DNA of 64,000 nt. It comes from Tribonema minus. Its lineage: Eukaryota > Sar > Xanthophyceae > Tribonematales > Tribonemataceae. The stretch lies in NCBI GenBank assembly GCA_017506865.1, contig JAFCMP010000514.1:1488001-1552000 (forward strand), written 5' to 3'. Numbering within the stretch: position 1 is the stretch's first letter; each line of letters begins with the position of its first letter. Below are positions 11,868 to 24,500 of this stretch, one piece after another. The notes beneath the pieces are model-generated. The model worked only from the letters and a program-made list of their open reading frames with translations, searched no databases and was not told the origin of the DNA. The position numbers were made by a program, and so were the translations under genes.

Positions 11868-14800
11868 GCGCTGCCGCTTGTGCTCTCCTCCCTTCCCCCC
11901 TCCACACAGCGTCCTTAAGCCGCGGGGGGGGGAGGGGGAGGGGGTCATGGAGCTGTGACCCCCCCACCACCATCACCACCCCGCAACATTCGGCAGCAGG
12001 GGCCGGAAGGGGGGGGAGGGGGCTTCAAGTGGCAGAGCCGCCGCTGCCATCCGTTCTTCAGTGCTTCTCGCAGCTGCGGTTTGTGTCTGGCGCTGGGCAG
12101 GGTCGCCAGAGCGGTTCCACCGTGTTGGGCATGTGTGCCGAAAGCTGCGTTCAGCCCATGGTTCGCCCCTCCGCGGTTGCGCTGCCGTCCCTTCTCGGTG
12201 CTGCCGTATGCTACCGACCTAGAAGACACACCCACAGCGAGACTGCATGTGGGCGGCAGGGCAGAACCCTTAACACTCCTGCCCCGTTGTGCGGGAGCAG
12301 CAAGCAGCAGCCCCCCCCCGCTTTCCCCTCCCGGGGGGAATCTCTGAGCAGGCTTTTGCCCTCGGAGCGCCTGTTGGAGCAAGAGTTGAGTGAGGGGGTG
12401 GAGAGCAGCACTCCGCTTGCGTGCTCTGGTGTTACAGTCGTCAGGCGACGCCGCACCACACGGTGGCGCCGCCGTTAGCGTTGCTGCCGCTGCCAGCATC
12501 ACCTGCTACTGCGGGTGCCGAACACCTGCGCTGCCGCCAGCTGCTGCACCGCGCGCGTGTCTATCTACACCTGCTGCGCCGTGCCACACACGCTCGCAGG
12601 TAGCGGCGTCACCTTCCTTTCGCATCCCTTGAACAAACACCGCGCTTCGCTCGGGAAGTGGCGTGTAGCCCCTTCTTGAAGTTCGGCACGTGGATGGTGG
12701 GGGGGGGTCCTCGACGCCCCTGTGAAACCGCCCTCACATTTATCGTCCGGTGCTTTGTGTGCAGTAGCGGGCAGGCGCCATTGCGCGCGACCGACCGTGT
12801 TTTGGTGCAGGGCGCAGCCACACCGTGGTAGCTGGCTGCGACCGGAGACCTTTTCCAGGGCGTGATGGTGGTGGTGTGTCACTGTGCATGTGTGGGGGGC
12901 AGTAGTATTAGACGGGAAGATAATCTGAACTGAGTGTGCCCGCTTTCCTGCTGTCGCGTTTAAGCGCACGCTTTTGCCTCTGCCGCTGCTTTGCTGTTCT
13001 GCACAGGCTTATGCGAAGGCGATTATGCTGTTTGAACTTTGCTTCAGCATCTTCTTGTTGAAAAGCGATGATGGCTGTATCTGGGGTCGTTTATGCTTGC
13101 GGCGGATGCGTGGTGTGCTGCACCTGGGTGCAGAGTTTGCAATGCACATTACTTGAAGGTTGTGATGACAGGTGTGCCATTCATGCCCTTCGCGCGCTTG
13201 CGCTACCTGGCATGCCTTACCGCAAGAGCTGGCACGGCCTGCAGGACCTACATGAGAAGCGGCGGTATCTGCATCAGACTTTTTCGCAGAAAACATGCAT
13301 GCGCCGACTGTGAAAATTTATCTATGCTCATGATTATATTGCATTTAGAGGACATTGAGGGTTCTGACCGCTGCGCACAGGGTTCGTCAATGGTGACGTC
13401 CATCAATCATAGCTGCAGCAGTGCTCATACTCACATGCATTGCTCAGCAAGGGGCGTCAAAGCCACCAGCAAATGCGTCTGCCCCGATGTCACCAGTCAG
13501 GCAGACTGCTGCAGTAGTGCTGTTCATTACCTATTTGTCAAGCCGTGCTTGGTGTGTGCTGTACTACGTGTAAATTACACATTCAACATGGAATTGCGCA
13601 TGCAACGTTGCAAGCGTGCGTGTGCTTCTACTGCATGGAGCATAGATACTGGTGCACATCATTATGCCCCTCGTGTGCTTCAGAGTACATATGATTGAAT
13701 CTCACAATTATATCAAGCAGCAAGAACGGCAAATCACTGTGCAGTAGCACATGATGCGGGCGCAATTCAGCTGTGACCGTCAAGATGAAATGCGCATTCA
13801 AATGCAAAAGTGCAGTCAGCGGGAACATGAAAGGCCAATGACGCGCAATCCGTCACTCATGGCGTTCATTCACAATCTCAAACCAATGCTGCAGCTGCTG
13901 ACATGCGCACTATCACAGCATTGGAGTCCGCTCGTGTGCTGTTCTCTGGTTGAGTGGCACATGGCATGATGGGTCTTGTTTTCCTGGTAGATCTGAATTC
14001 ACAATCGCTGAGCCGTGCCACGAACGAGTGAAACTGCCTGTACCTGCCGCGGGCGACACATGGCGCCCTCCTACAGTCCCGCTCTGCTCTGAGGACCTGT
14101 ACGAATACAAGTCCATGAGTCCATTCGAAGACTACGCAGAGCAGCCTGAGGTCCATAGGAGGCCGCGTATGCCGCGCCGCTGCTGCTAGCAGGTGTAGGG
14201 CTGCCTCGTCGTTGTTGCTGAGCCATCGATAGTGTCGTTGCAGGGGCATCTGTCGACATAGCATGCATCAGCGCAGCAGCAGGCAGTATATGTGAGTACG
14301 AAGTTGGAATTGAAGACGTTACAGGTTGTGTGTGTGCTTGGTGTGAATGCAATGGCATAATTGCGCGAGCGCAAGTATGCACATGTGCGAATTCGATACT
14401 TTTACGTGAAAAAAGTGCAACTGCGAGTGTACAGATATGCAAGCACATTGAGTACAATGCATATGAGCGCGCAGTAGGGTTTGCGTACGTTACAACTTGT
14501 ATGTGTGCATGGTGTGCACGCACGTATGCCCAAGACATACAATACTTCAAGTGCAACTACGAGTGTGCGTACCTGCAAGCGCATGAATGCACTGAATTGA
14601 GCACACAATCATGGTAGGTATGTAAGACCCAGCTTGCTTACACATCATACATACACTTGATATCAGTACATACACATGTAAACCAGGACTTCAAAGCAGC
14701 TGCCCCCTTTGCTCACCTTTGCATCTGCTGCTTGAACTTGCAGTCACCACCTCTGATGCCGAGTTGAACACTGGTTGATGCCCTTCGAGTCAGGGGAAGG

Positions 14801-15482
14801 GGGGGGGGGGGGCTTGCTTGTTTTCTTGGTAGTCGTCGATGCTTGGGGGCTATCTAATATCGCCATTGCTGAGCCATGCCGCGAACGAATGCAACTGCCC
14901 GTACCCCTGTAACTGCCGGGTGCGACACATGGCGCCCTCCTACGTTCCCGCTCCGCTCTGAGGACCTGTATGTATACTAAGTCCGTGAGTCCATTCAAAG
15001 ACTACGCAGAGCAGGTCCGTAGGAGGCCGCGTATGCTGCGGCTGCTAGCAGGTGTAGGGCTGTTCCACCGTTGTGGCCAAGCTGCTGATGGTTTTGTCTT
15101 GGGTATATTCTGTGGTGGAGCCGTGCATCAGAAGAACAGAACAGACAAGACATTGAGAATTACGTATTTAAGTACACTGCAGTAATCACATACACAGCAA
15201 ACTGTGCATGTCATATGTGCACAAGTGAGCACTTGAGTTCATGTGCATGTGCGAGTACGCGCAAGTGCACTTGCACTGAAACTGCACTGCAAGTGTACTA
15301 CCAGGGTAGGTACGCATGCATACATAGCCTAGCACAACTTGTATACACACTGCACACGGCACGTCAACTGAAGACAGAGTATCCCACATTACCTTTCGCT
15401 CACCTGTCTAAAGGTCTTGTGAAGTTTAGTGCCCCCGACCCCCCCCCTCAATCCCCCCCCCCCCCCTAATCCCCCCTTGTGC
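11868..15482. other. Convergent intergenic region, no supported gene
   Basis: Lies between the 3' ends of genes 2 and 3. It contains poly-G and poly-C runs (11926-11942, 12011-12020, 15436-15468) and a diverged direct repeat (13970-15075). Open frames here have no recognisable domain or coherent exon structure. A stretch near 13170-13290 can read PGMPYRKSWHGLQDLHEKRR on the plus strand, but it is isolated. Confidence 0.5.
13970..15075. repeat. Diverged direct repeat of about 255 bp
   Basis: Copies are about 13970-14225 and 14813-15075. They share 'gacacatggcgccctcctac', 'ctctgaggacctgta', 'gagtccattc' and 'gcaggtgtagggctg', about 850 bp apart. Neither copy has a convincing intact reading frame. 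Confidence 0.75.
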
Positions 15483-15986
15483 TCACCCCCCCTGCACGCC
15501 GCCAACGCCCCCCCCGACGACGTCGATGATGGCGGTAGCGGTGCGAAGCAGGTGCTCAAAGTTCTTCTCCCCCGCCGCCAGCACCTGCTCGAGGGGCGCC
15601 CCCTCAGCAGCCTGCAGCAGCGGAGGCGCCGTAGCCAGCGCCGCGGTGGCGAGCACCCGCACGAGCTCCTGCTCTGCTGGCGAAGGCTTGTCGGCGGTCT
15701 CGTTGCGGCCGCCTTTGGAGCCCCCCATGGGCTTGCAGACCTTGGTCTTTGGGTGCAGATCAGGCAGCTTGTTTCGCTTCGTCATGTCGACCTGCAGGAT
15801 CCCCTCGCCGAGCGCTGTTGCCTGGGCACCCTCAGCCGCAGGCAGCCCGCTGGCGACGGCGGCAGCGGCGGCGGCGGCGTCGGCGGCGTCGGCGGCGTCG
15901 GCGGCAGCATCGGCGGCGGCGGCGGCGGCGGCGGCGGCCTCCTCCGCAGGCAGCTCACCGTCAGCAGCGGCAGCGGCGGCAGCGGC

Positions 15987-16017
<31 letters not shown>

Positions 16018-17935
16018 GAGGTGGCCCCCTCGGCGAAGGCCTCCAGGCGACCGTAGGTGCGCACATGGACTTTCTCGCAGAATTGCACGCACGCAGGCGT
16101 AGTCGCCGCAGCTGCGCTCCTGGTGCGGCGGTGCTGCGCCTGTGTGAGACCGGGTACAGACAGACAAACAGCAATGTGAACTGGAAGCTCATATGCAACT
16201 TCAACCATCAATATGGGCAGCTCTGTGAAGAAGCTGAACATGTGCTGTGGACTGATGTTGATATTTTACATGACGGTGCTCCTTGTGATAATGCTGAAGG
16301 GTATGCTGTGATGTTACTTACATGATCACGTGCATCACACGCAGCAGTGAACAGCGCGCATGCCGTAGCAGCGCTTGCCACAATCCCGGATGGTACGTCA
16401 TGCGATGTTGTGATGCTGCACGCGAATCTGATGCTCAGCAGTGAGCTGCGCGCGTGATACACCAAGGCTAGCTGCCTACACACCGCATGAGCCGAGATGC
16501 AAAGCATGTATGCACAACTTCAAGCGGTGACATGATTCGCCAACACACTGCGCACAATCGCATTCCACTTGCACGGCCTTACCTGCTGCGGCAGCCCCAT
16601 GGTTGGCAGGCTCGCGGCGCGGCAGTGGCGCTTCTCGTTCTTCACCGCCGCCGTCTCGGTGGCGGCGGCGCCCTTCAGCAGGACCGCCGCTGTGAAGGCG
16701 GCGCGCGCCTGTGCCACGCAGGCGTTCTTGACGTGCTTATCGAGGGCGGGTGGGGCGGCGGGCTTCAGGTCTTCAAGTTGAAGTTGAAGTTGAGGCTGCT
16801 GAGGCTCCTCCGCAGGCGCCGCCTCGCCACGCGCCTCCCTGAGCTGGCGGCGCAGGTCCGCGATGAGTTGCTTGGCGTCGCTGACCTCCCAACTGGTCTG
16901 TGTCAGCTGCATGCGGAGGTTGGCATTCTCGCCGTTGAGCCGCGCCTGCCACGCGTCGAACTCGTCCGCTGCCGCCATCGCCGCCTCCGCCGCCGCGCCG
17001 TCTCCGTCGGCGTCAGCGAGCAGCAGCTGGTTGGCATTTGCCAGCTGTGCCGTGCGCATTAACAGTTCATCGTGCGCGTCCCGCAGGTCCTCGTGCGCGC
17101 CCTCCAGCTCCTGAAGGCGCTCCACTGCGTTGCCGCGCGCTATCACCTCTGCCTCGTGCACGCCGGTCAGGTGGGCGACGACCAGCGCCTTGTCGGCGTT
17201 GAAGGCGCTGGCGGCGGAGAGGAGGGCGGCATTGCTAAGCTGCACCCTCTCCCGCGCGGCGCGCTCGTCACAAAGCTGTTCCTGCAGCAGCGCACATCGC
17301 TGCAGAGCCGCGTCACACTCGTGCTGAGCACTGATGCGCAGGGCGCGCTCCCGGATGGCATCGCCGCCGACGTTGATGTGGTCGTTCTCGAAGGTGGCCT
17401 CGAGCTGCTTGAGGCCCGCCTGCGCTGCGCGCGTGAGCATCGCGATGTTGCGCTCGGCAGCCGCAGCAGCGCTGACCTGTTGAACACGACAGCGGAAATC
17501 AGAAGAGAAGGGGAAGTTGTGGGGTCGAATCAGGAGTGCATGTGAATCATCGGCGGTAGCTTGCGCGCAGCTGCTCTGCAGATGCTTTGGTCGACCATCG
17601 TGTGTAAAACATTTTACCTACCTACCCTGTACAGCGCAAAGAGAAAAGACGCAATGCTCAACAACATATGAACCGGTGCATTTTGACTTGACATGTGGCG
17701 GGTGCGAGTCCGACACAGCACTGCATCAAGAGCTGAATGTTGTCGCATTCACCGGCATGCTGCCAAGTGTGAAGCAGCGGCTCAACATCATTGGTGATGA
17801 CCACGCACAGAAAATTGAGAAAACTGCCATCATTACCTTGTTGTACACCACCTTGCCGACCACCAGCGCAGCGCCGCCGCCGATGACGCAGGCGGCCGCA
17901 GCCGTGGTCCTGCTCTTGCTGAAGTTGGTGAACAT
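15483..17935 (-). CDS. Membrane-anchored coiled-coil protein with poly-alanine tracts
   Basis: Exons are 17935-17837, 17476-16583 and 16139-15483 (TGA at 15485-15483). Junctions are AAG|GTAATG to CAG|GTCAGC and CAG|GTAAGG to CAG|GCGCAG, all phase 0; the last acceptor follows a good pyrimidine tract. The total is 549 residues. Residues 1-33 (MFTNFSKSRTTAAAACVIGG...) contain one hydrophobic segment, a likely signal anchor. Residues about 34-300 form long heptad-like coiled coil rich in Ala, Glu, Leu and Arg, then a proline-rich stretch. The last exon has two alanine runs around 370-420, then a charged segment (MTKRNKLPDLHPKTKV) and a Gly-rich C-terminus. I do not recognise the family; a structural or tethering role is only a guess from the coiled coil. 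It lies downstream of gene 4 on the same strand. Confidence 0.7.
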
Positions 17936-20900
17936 GGCGCCTTCCCTAGTAGGCCGGCGCGCAAAGACACAAAAAAATTGATGTGTCAAGAAAAGGTTAT
18001 GAAGTTCAAAGGTGATGCATAGACCTGTTCAGTGCAGCAATGGTAATGCAGCCTGCACCAGCGAGTGTCACAAGGTTCAGCATTCGTTCGCAGCTGCATA
18101 ATTGGGGGTGTTCACCATGCCATGACCAACTCAGAGCTTCGCAAATTGCAGTGCAAAATGGTCACTGCTGAAGGCAAACAGCTCCAAACCTTTGATGCCT
18201 GATGAAGGGAAAGCACTCAAACTGTGCTGAATCAGCTATCAGACAGCAGTTGCACTCAACATCAGGGCTGGTTGCTCCTCTCTTGGCCACCGCTTTCGCG
18301 AAATCAACTGGCCCTTCGATTCAGGGCGCTGAAGGTTGCTTCTGGCCAGCTCTGATGTTGCTTGTGATGAAGCAAGAGGTATATCTGATGATATTGAGAG
18401 GCTGCAGGTGCTGACAGCCCTTGTGCAGCGCGCAAGCACGTACCTTAGCGCTGCTTCCGAGGTTTAGTAAACAGCGCCGCGATGTCCCAGCGGTCTTCCC
18501 TGCCGCTTGTTACAGAGGTGTTTCCTCACCTCTGCAGTGCCTGAAGCCTCTAAACCTGTTCTTCTACTACGCTCACTCGCCACTAGCCGCCCTGCTTGCT
18601 GCTCGGATTGCTGCTTACTCTGCTGTTGAGTAAGAGGTGTCTGGCGCAGGCTTTCGGGCAGCTCGTGCGTGGTAGCTGCGACGAGATGAAAAGAGAGCAG
18701 TTATTTCTCGCTCGCCGGGGGAAGTCAAGGGGAACCGTCATGGTTGAAGCGAACATCGCAACGATGTGTGCATGCTGGCGATACGCGCAATGGCATGCAC
18801 GACGGCGTGCCGGCGAGCCGCCGAGGGACGCATTACGGTTCAAAACGGGCACAGCAGCAGCCGCCAGCACATTGGCTGCGTAGATCGACACAAATCAGGC
18901 TCAACGACGTTGGCGAGTAGATCGCCACCAAGCACAGCGGTTGAGCCTGCTGTCTGCTGCGCGATGGCTATCGCCAGGAGCGATTCCAGCGAGCATTTTG
19001 GATGCATGCCATGTGCCATGCTCGTGTGACAAGGTCGGACTTGACCTGTGTGCGACTGGCAGGTCAAGGTCACGGGTAGATGTAGGTTCGGGGACACTGT
19101 GACCGGCGGCCTCAATCTAGACGCAGCACTGCCATTGCTGCTGCATCACGACAAGGCATGTCACCGTTACGTCAACATCACTTCAACCCAGATTTTGTGA
19201 TCGGTGATTTGTGAAATCCGCCGATTGCATTGCGCGGGTCTTGTTTCCGGAGCGGCGGTTGAGATCATGCCATCATGTCGGTGCCCTTGGCTGCTGCCTG
19301 TAGCGCACGCAGTACCAGTCACAGTATGGCTGGTGCAACAACACCAAACATCGAATGATTGCGCGCCACAGATCACGTGCAGCTCAGTCAGCGGCTGAGG
19401 ACAGTCAAAAGCAGGACAAGCTTCCAGCAAAGCAGCCTAAGCAGTGGAGACCTTATTGGTTGGCAACTGCTTCCAGTGACACTCTGTGCACTGGTGCTGG
19501 CTATTACACAGGCTGCGCTCTCAAGTGTTAGGAGTGCAATCAGGCAGGACAAAGGAGCTGGAGGTCAAAGCTGTGGGAGCCCCGTGGGTGTGGAGCTGCG
19601 TCTGATGGTGGTCTCATGGGCAAATGGGGCACTGGCACTGCAACCTCGTGGTGAGATGAGCAAGTGCTGCCTGCCAACTGCACATATCTTGTTGCTTGTG
19701 GGTGTGTGAGCACAAGTTGTAAGCCCTCTGCATTTTTTTCGCACCCCTGCTGCTGCACACGCAGCGGCAGTTGCCTCCGTATTCATCTGGTGCAGCAAAC
19801 ATCGCCACTTGAGATGCAAAGCGCAGACCACTTCTGTGTCATTTAACGCCACCCAGGAGGTGCTTCAAGTCAGCACTGCAGAGCACAGCTGGCAGTGAAT
19901 TAATGCAGAATTTTATTGCGTGCTATCTGCAGCCTCTTTTACAGCCGGGCTGGCGTGCATTGAGTCGTGTGACTTTGACAGCAGAAACTGCCGCCGCACG
20001 GTAGCCTTCAACAGTCGTCCATCATTGTATGTGCGTGGTGGTACAACGGTTTATGAGGGTAAGCTGGCGCCAGGTCCATGTTGCCAACAACTCACAGCTT
20101 ACTCTATACCAGTGTACTCTCCGACCTGGTCATGTCGCGGCCCGTATTGCCTTTTTGTGCATTATGATGCAAATGCGCATCACGTGCAACGCCTTGTATA
20201 CCAGCAACCTCAAGCCATCAAGGGTGCAACGTACGGTCACTGCCCGCATTCATCCCCTGCGCATGCCTACAAATGAGTATGCTGCGTGTTTGGAACCGAC
20301 AGAGCAGGGAGCGGTGGATTCATAGACTATATCAGGGTGCATCATTCACGTCGGTGTAGTAGATTCAACAGGGCATCATGATTTGGTCTGTTGGTGCTTT
20401 CCTTTCCTTTTTGCTCCAAACTTCATGTGTGACGCTTTCACTGCAGCGCCAATGGCGTATTCGTCCACGTAGCAGGCGGCTTGCGGCAGACACGCCCTCC
20501 CAGCCGGGTGATTCGCGGTGCTGAGCCCACAGCAGCTGCACGAGATTGCTCATGGCCAGTGCAACAACTTGAAGTTGGACATCACGCGCGCACGTCTGGT
20601 TTTTCAGAGTGCAGCGTGCTGCCATTGCCGTACAACGACATCGAGGTGCAGTAAATGTGCGTGCTCGAGTGCTCGGTCACATGCGTCGCTGGTGCAGCAG
20701 CGGCGACAGCAGCAGCAGCAGCGGGGCGGCAGAAGCGCCAGTGACGGCCGCACCACCGGCAGCGGCAGCAGAGGCGGCAGCAGCAGCAGCGCCAGCAGCA
20801 GCTCCAGCTGCGCTGAAGCCAGCATGATTGACGTGCGTGGCCTGCTGTTCTAGCAGAAGGCGCGATAGGTTGGCACGACATTGCCGGCCACGGTACTCTT

Positions 20901-21574
20901 GCATGCATTTGCACTTTACGCAGACCTGTCCGCAATTGAGGTGGCAAGTGTCACAACATAAATGGTGGGGGACAAGTCACAAAAGTCAATACAATTCTAC
21001 ATCTTCAAGGAAGAGCTGCTATCGTGCTGCTGCTGTCCGCTCGCGGTCACAATGTGCATTTCATTTCTGTTGGATGTGTATAGTCACCTGCTGCAACTTC
21101 CTCCAGTGCCACTGGTTGCTGCACTGGCTGCGTGCATTGCATTGAAATTGACTGCGTGTAATTGTTAAAATTTCTGTGTGTAATTCAGCAATCCATGCTC
21201 CACAACCATTCAATTTGCATGGGCAGATGCGTCCATACTGCATGTGGGCGCATGTGCCATCTCGGCAAGTTGATTCATTTCTGTGTGATGTGTGCTGCAA
21301 TGAATCCAGTATGACTCGCAATGGTGTGGAGGTGTGCCCAGGCATTGCCTTTTGCCTGGGGCCACTGCTCCAGCCAATATATATCCACAGTTGAGCGCTG
21401 CTGTACCCGCGGCAGGCAACCATCCATTCGCCCTACCGGCGCCACCGCATGTACATCATGATCTCTATACATCGCTGCCTCCCCCGCCAACCCTCCGCTG
21501 CTGCCTCCCCCCCCCCCTTCCCCGCTGCTGCCCCCCCTCAATGATCAAAAAAACACTGCAGCCACAGCAATAGA
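17936..21574. other. Intergenic region, no supported gene
   Basis: Lies between the 5' end of gene 3 and the 3' end of gene 4, so it includes the promoter of gene 3. It is less GC-rich than the genes. About 20690-20820 is a degenerate CAG/CGG low-complexity stretch. On the minus strand a short Cys-rich frame near 20870-20960 (CDTCHLNCGQVCVKCKC) could be a relic of a zinc-binding or transposase domain, but stops surround it. Nothing else stands out. Confidence 0.45.
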
Positions 21575-24500
21575 CTACGAGATGTCGGGCTGGCTGCTCG
21601 CTGCTGCTGCGCCCTCCTCTTGTGCTAGCGCCTGCGCGTGCTCGCGGTCCACGAGAATGTCGTTGATTGCGGCAGCGCTCGCCTCGGTGACCTCCTCGGG
21701 GCTCACCCGCAGCTCCACGAGCGTCGCGTTGGCGCGCACCGCCGCCTCCAGCGCGATGCCGACGTCCTGCGCAGCGTGCAAGCGGTTGCAAGTGTTAGAC
21801 GCTGCGCATCTGTGGGAATGCTCTCGTTGTGGCGCAGTTTGCTGCTGCTGCTGCTGCGACGTGGGAGCGCTCTTGCTGTGATGCGGTTGACTGCTGCTGC
21901 AGTGATGTACGTGGTCCCTCGCGCACTGAGAATAAGGGTGGAATTGGAATCACTTCTTGCTCAGTTAGGCCAATCACCCGCCAGTATTCATGCAGCGCCA
22001 TGTGTCTGATGAATATGGATCTCGCGCAAACAACGTGTTGTGAGAACTGCTTGAAGCTAATCAAATACAGCCCTGCTCTGCTGTAGTCAACATGATACCG
22101 CCATCAGTGTGTGCCTGATTTTGAAATCTGTGAGCATGACCTTGTGTATCTCGAGGTGAAGCACAAGGCACTGCAGCAGACAGCCACCGGAAACTATCAC
22201 GAAGTGGGAGGCTGGAAATTTGCGCACTTCTGATGTAGGTTGACCACACTGTCTAATCTACAATCCGTCAGCCACCGCTGCCTGAGCAGACGTATAAGGT
22301 TTCGAGGTGCTGGACTTGAAGAAGTCGTGGAGCACGTCAGCGCTCCGCAGCGCATCAGCAGCCCACCTGATTAAAGCGCTTGTTGCGCAGATCCACGCTC
22401 ACGAGCGCGCCACACCAGTACCGCAGTCTACAAGACATCTCCAGCGCATCGCAGCACGCAAGCGACGCGAAACGAGACACCCGGCACACAGAGCGCCCCC
22501 CCCCCCCCTCACTCACACACCTGGTCGAACCGGTTGTTGCGCAGATCCGCGCTCACGAGCGCCCCATTCCGCGCGAGCGCGCCCGCGATTGCGACGCCCG
22601 CCGCCGGCCCCAGCCGCGCATCCGACAAATCCAGCGCCATGAGCGCGCGGTTTACGGCGAGCGCTGACGCGAGGTGGTCGCCCAGGCGCAGCGCGGCGCC
22701 GGCAGCGCCGAGGGTGTTGCCAGCAGCGCTCAGCGAGCGGAGGCGCGCGTTGGCGGCGAGCGCGCGCGCGAGCGCGAGGCCGCCGCGCCAGCCCAGCTGG
22801 GGGGGGGAGGGGGGAGGGGGGGGGGGGGGGAATCAAGGGTTGGCGCTGCTAGGGCTAGGTGGAAAATTGGTGGAAATGCTCACGCAGTGCCGTCACGCCA
22901 GCTGTGTGGAAAGTTGGTGGGGTGCGCTCGGTGTGCGCGCGCGCGAGCGCGAGGCCGCCGTGCCAGCCCAGCTGGGGGGGGGGGGGGGGGGTTAAGGGGA
23001 GGGGGGGTGATCAAGGGTTGGCGCTACTAGGGCTAGGTGAAAGGTGGTGGCAGCACTAGGGATGTGCGGGGGGAGGAGGGGGGGGGGGGGTATGTGGACT
23101 GTTGATGGCGGCGCTCAGCATGTGTGGACGCATTGCCGTTCACGCCAGCTTGGCAGTGAGGACGGCGGTGAGGCGGTCAAGGCAGGTGTGAGCGAGGGGG
23201 GGACTCAATGCAGGTGCTCAACGCGGAGGTGTTAGAGAGGGGGGGTGGGGGGGTATGCGAAGACCAGGTTGTGATGCGTGTTAATATGCAGGCGGAGATG
23301 CCTTTCAATCCACTCTGAAGATCTAACAGCCATTGCGCCTGGCTTATCTGTAGCACGACAAGGCCTTGTATGTTCATTTGCCTTCCCGGCTCTGACCACT
23401 GTCAGGCCGCAGGCCCGCTTCCAGAACCACCCCAAAGTGGCTCAACCAACACTTCACACAGGCATTTCTCCACCCCTGTGAGCATGTAGGCGGCTCAAGT
23501 GCGTTAAAGTGGTGTTGTGCGTCGCTTCGAACTGCTATTGCTGCAGAATCAAACAAGCAAGAATAGACCGTGCGAACCATATGGTTGGGGTAGGTTGGAG
23601 GCCCACCGAATAAAACCAGGTGGACAGACAGAGGCTACGGTTAGGGTTAGAGCAATGATTTGTATGACTAGAGCCTTGCATGCCTGCTCCACTAGCGCAA
23701 GAATTCAGGACAACTGTGGTGAGCCTGGCTTCACCACCGAGCGATGAACCTTATGCACACTGGCAGGGCAGTCTTGCCCTTCTGCGGTGCCAGGAAACCA
23801 CACTCTCTCAAAAGTCAAGATGTGCTTTGAATGATGCTATGCGTTCAGTCAGCACATGAATTAAACCTCGTGGTTTGCGAAACGATGAAAAGCAACCTAC
23901 GCTTTGAAGAGTGCTACGAGTTCTTCCTGCGATTGAATGAGCACCTGATTGTGCGGTGTTCTGAACAGCACAACATGCTTTGAATATGGCTCGTGAATGA
24001 GTTCGGTCGGTCCGTGTATGAGAATCTGGATGTGCGAGATTCTGCAGAGCAACTTATGCTTTAATTATTGCTATGAGTAAGTCAGTCCGCGAGTGAGCAC
24101 CTGGTTGCGCGACATGATGAAAAGCAATGTTCGCTTTGAATAGTGCTATGAGTTCCGTCTGCGCCTGGAAGAGCACCTGGTTGTGCGAGATTCTGAACAG
24201 CAAAGTATGACTGGTGGCCAATAGGGTTAGGGTTAGGGTTAGGGTTAGGTTTAGGGTTAGTTAGGCGGCAGCGGCGACCAGTTACTGGTGGAAGGCAATA
24301 TGCGGCTACCCACACCTTGTCACCTAGAGCTCTCCGATCTTTTGATTGCTTTACATGCTTCAAATATGTCATAAATTCAGTCAGTCCATGAACAAGCACC
24401 TGATTGTGGTACACGTCCAGTTCCGTGAGCTAGCAGCTGGGCGAGGACAGCTTGGTGGCTAGCGCGACGGCAACAACATCGTCCAGATTCTGAACAGCAA

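Noticed and set aside
15526..16056. Plus-strand open frame with long Ala and Arg runs
   Set aside because: It is the complement of the GC-rich poly-Ala exon of gene 3; the minus strand has splice sites, phases and a coiled coil to support it.
19400..21400. Possible piggyBac-like transposase relic (Cys-rich fragments near 19650 and 20900)
   Set aside because: Fragments are short, in several frames, separated by stops, and lack a recognisable catalytic core.
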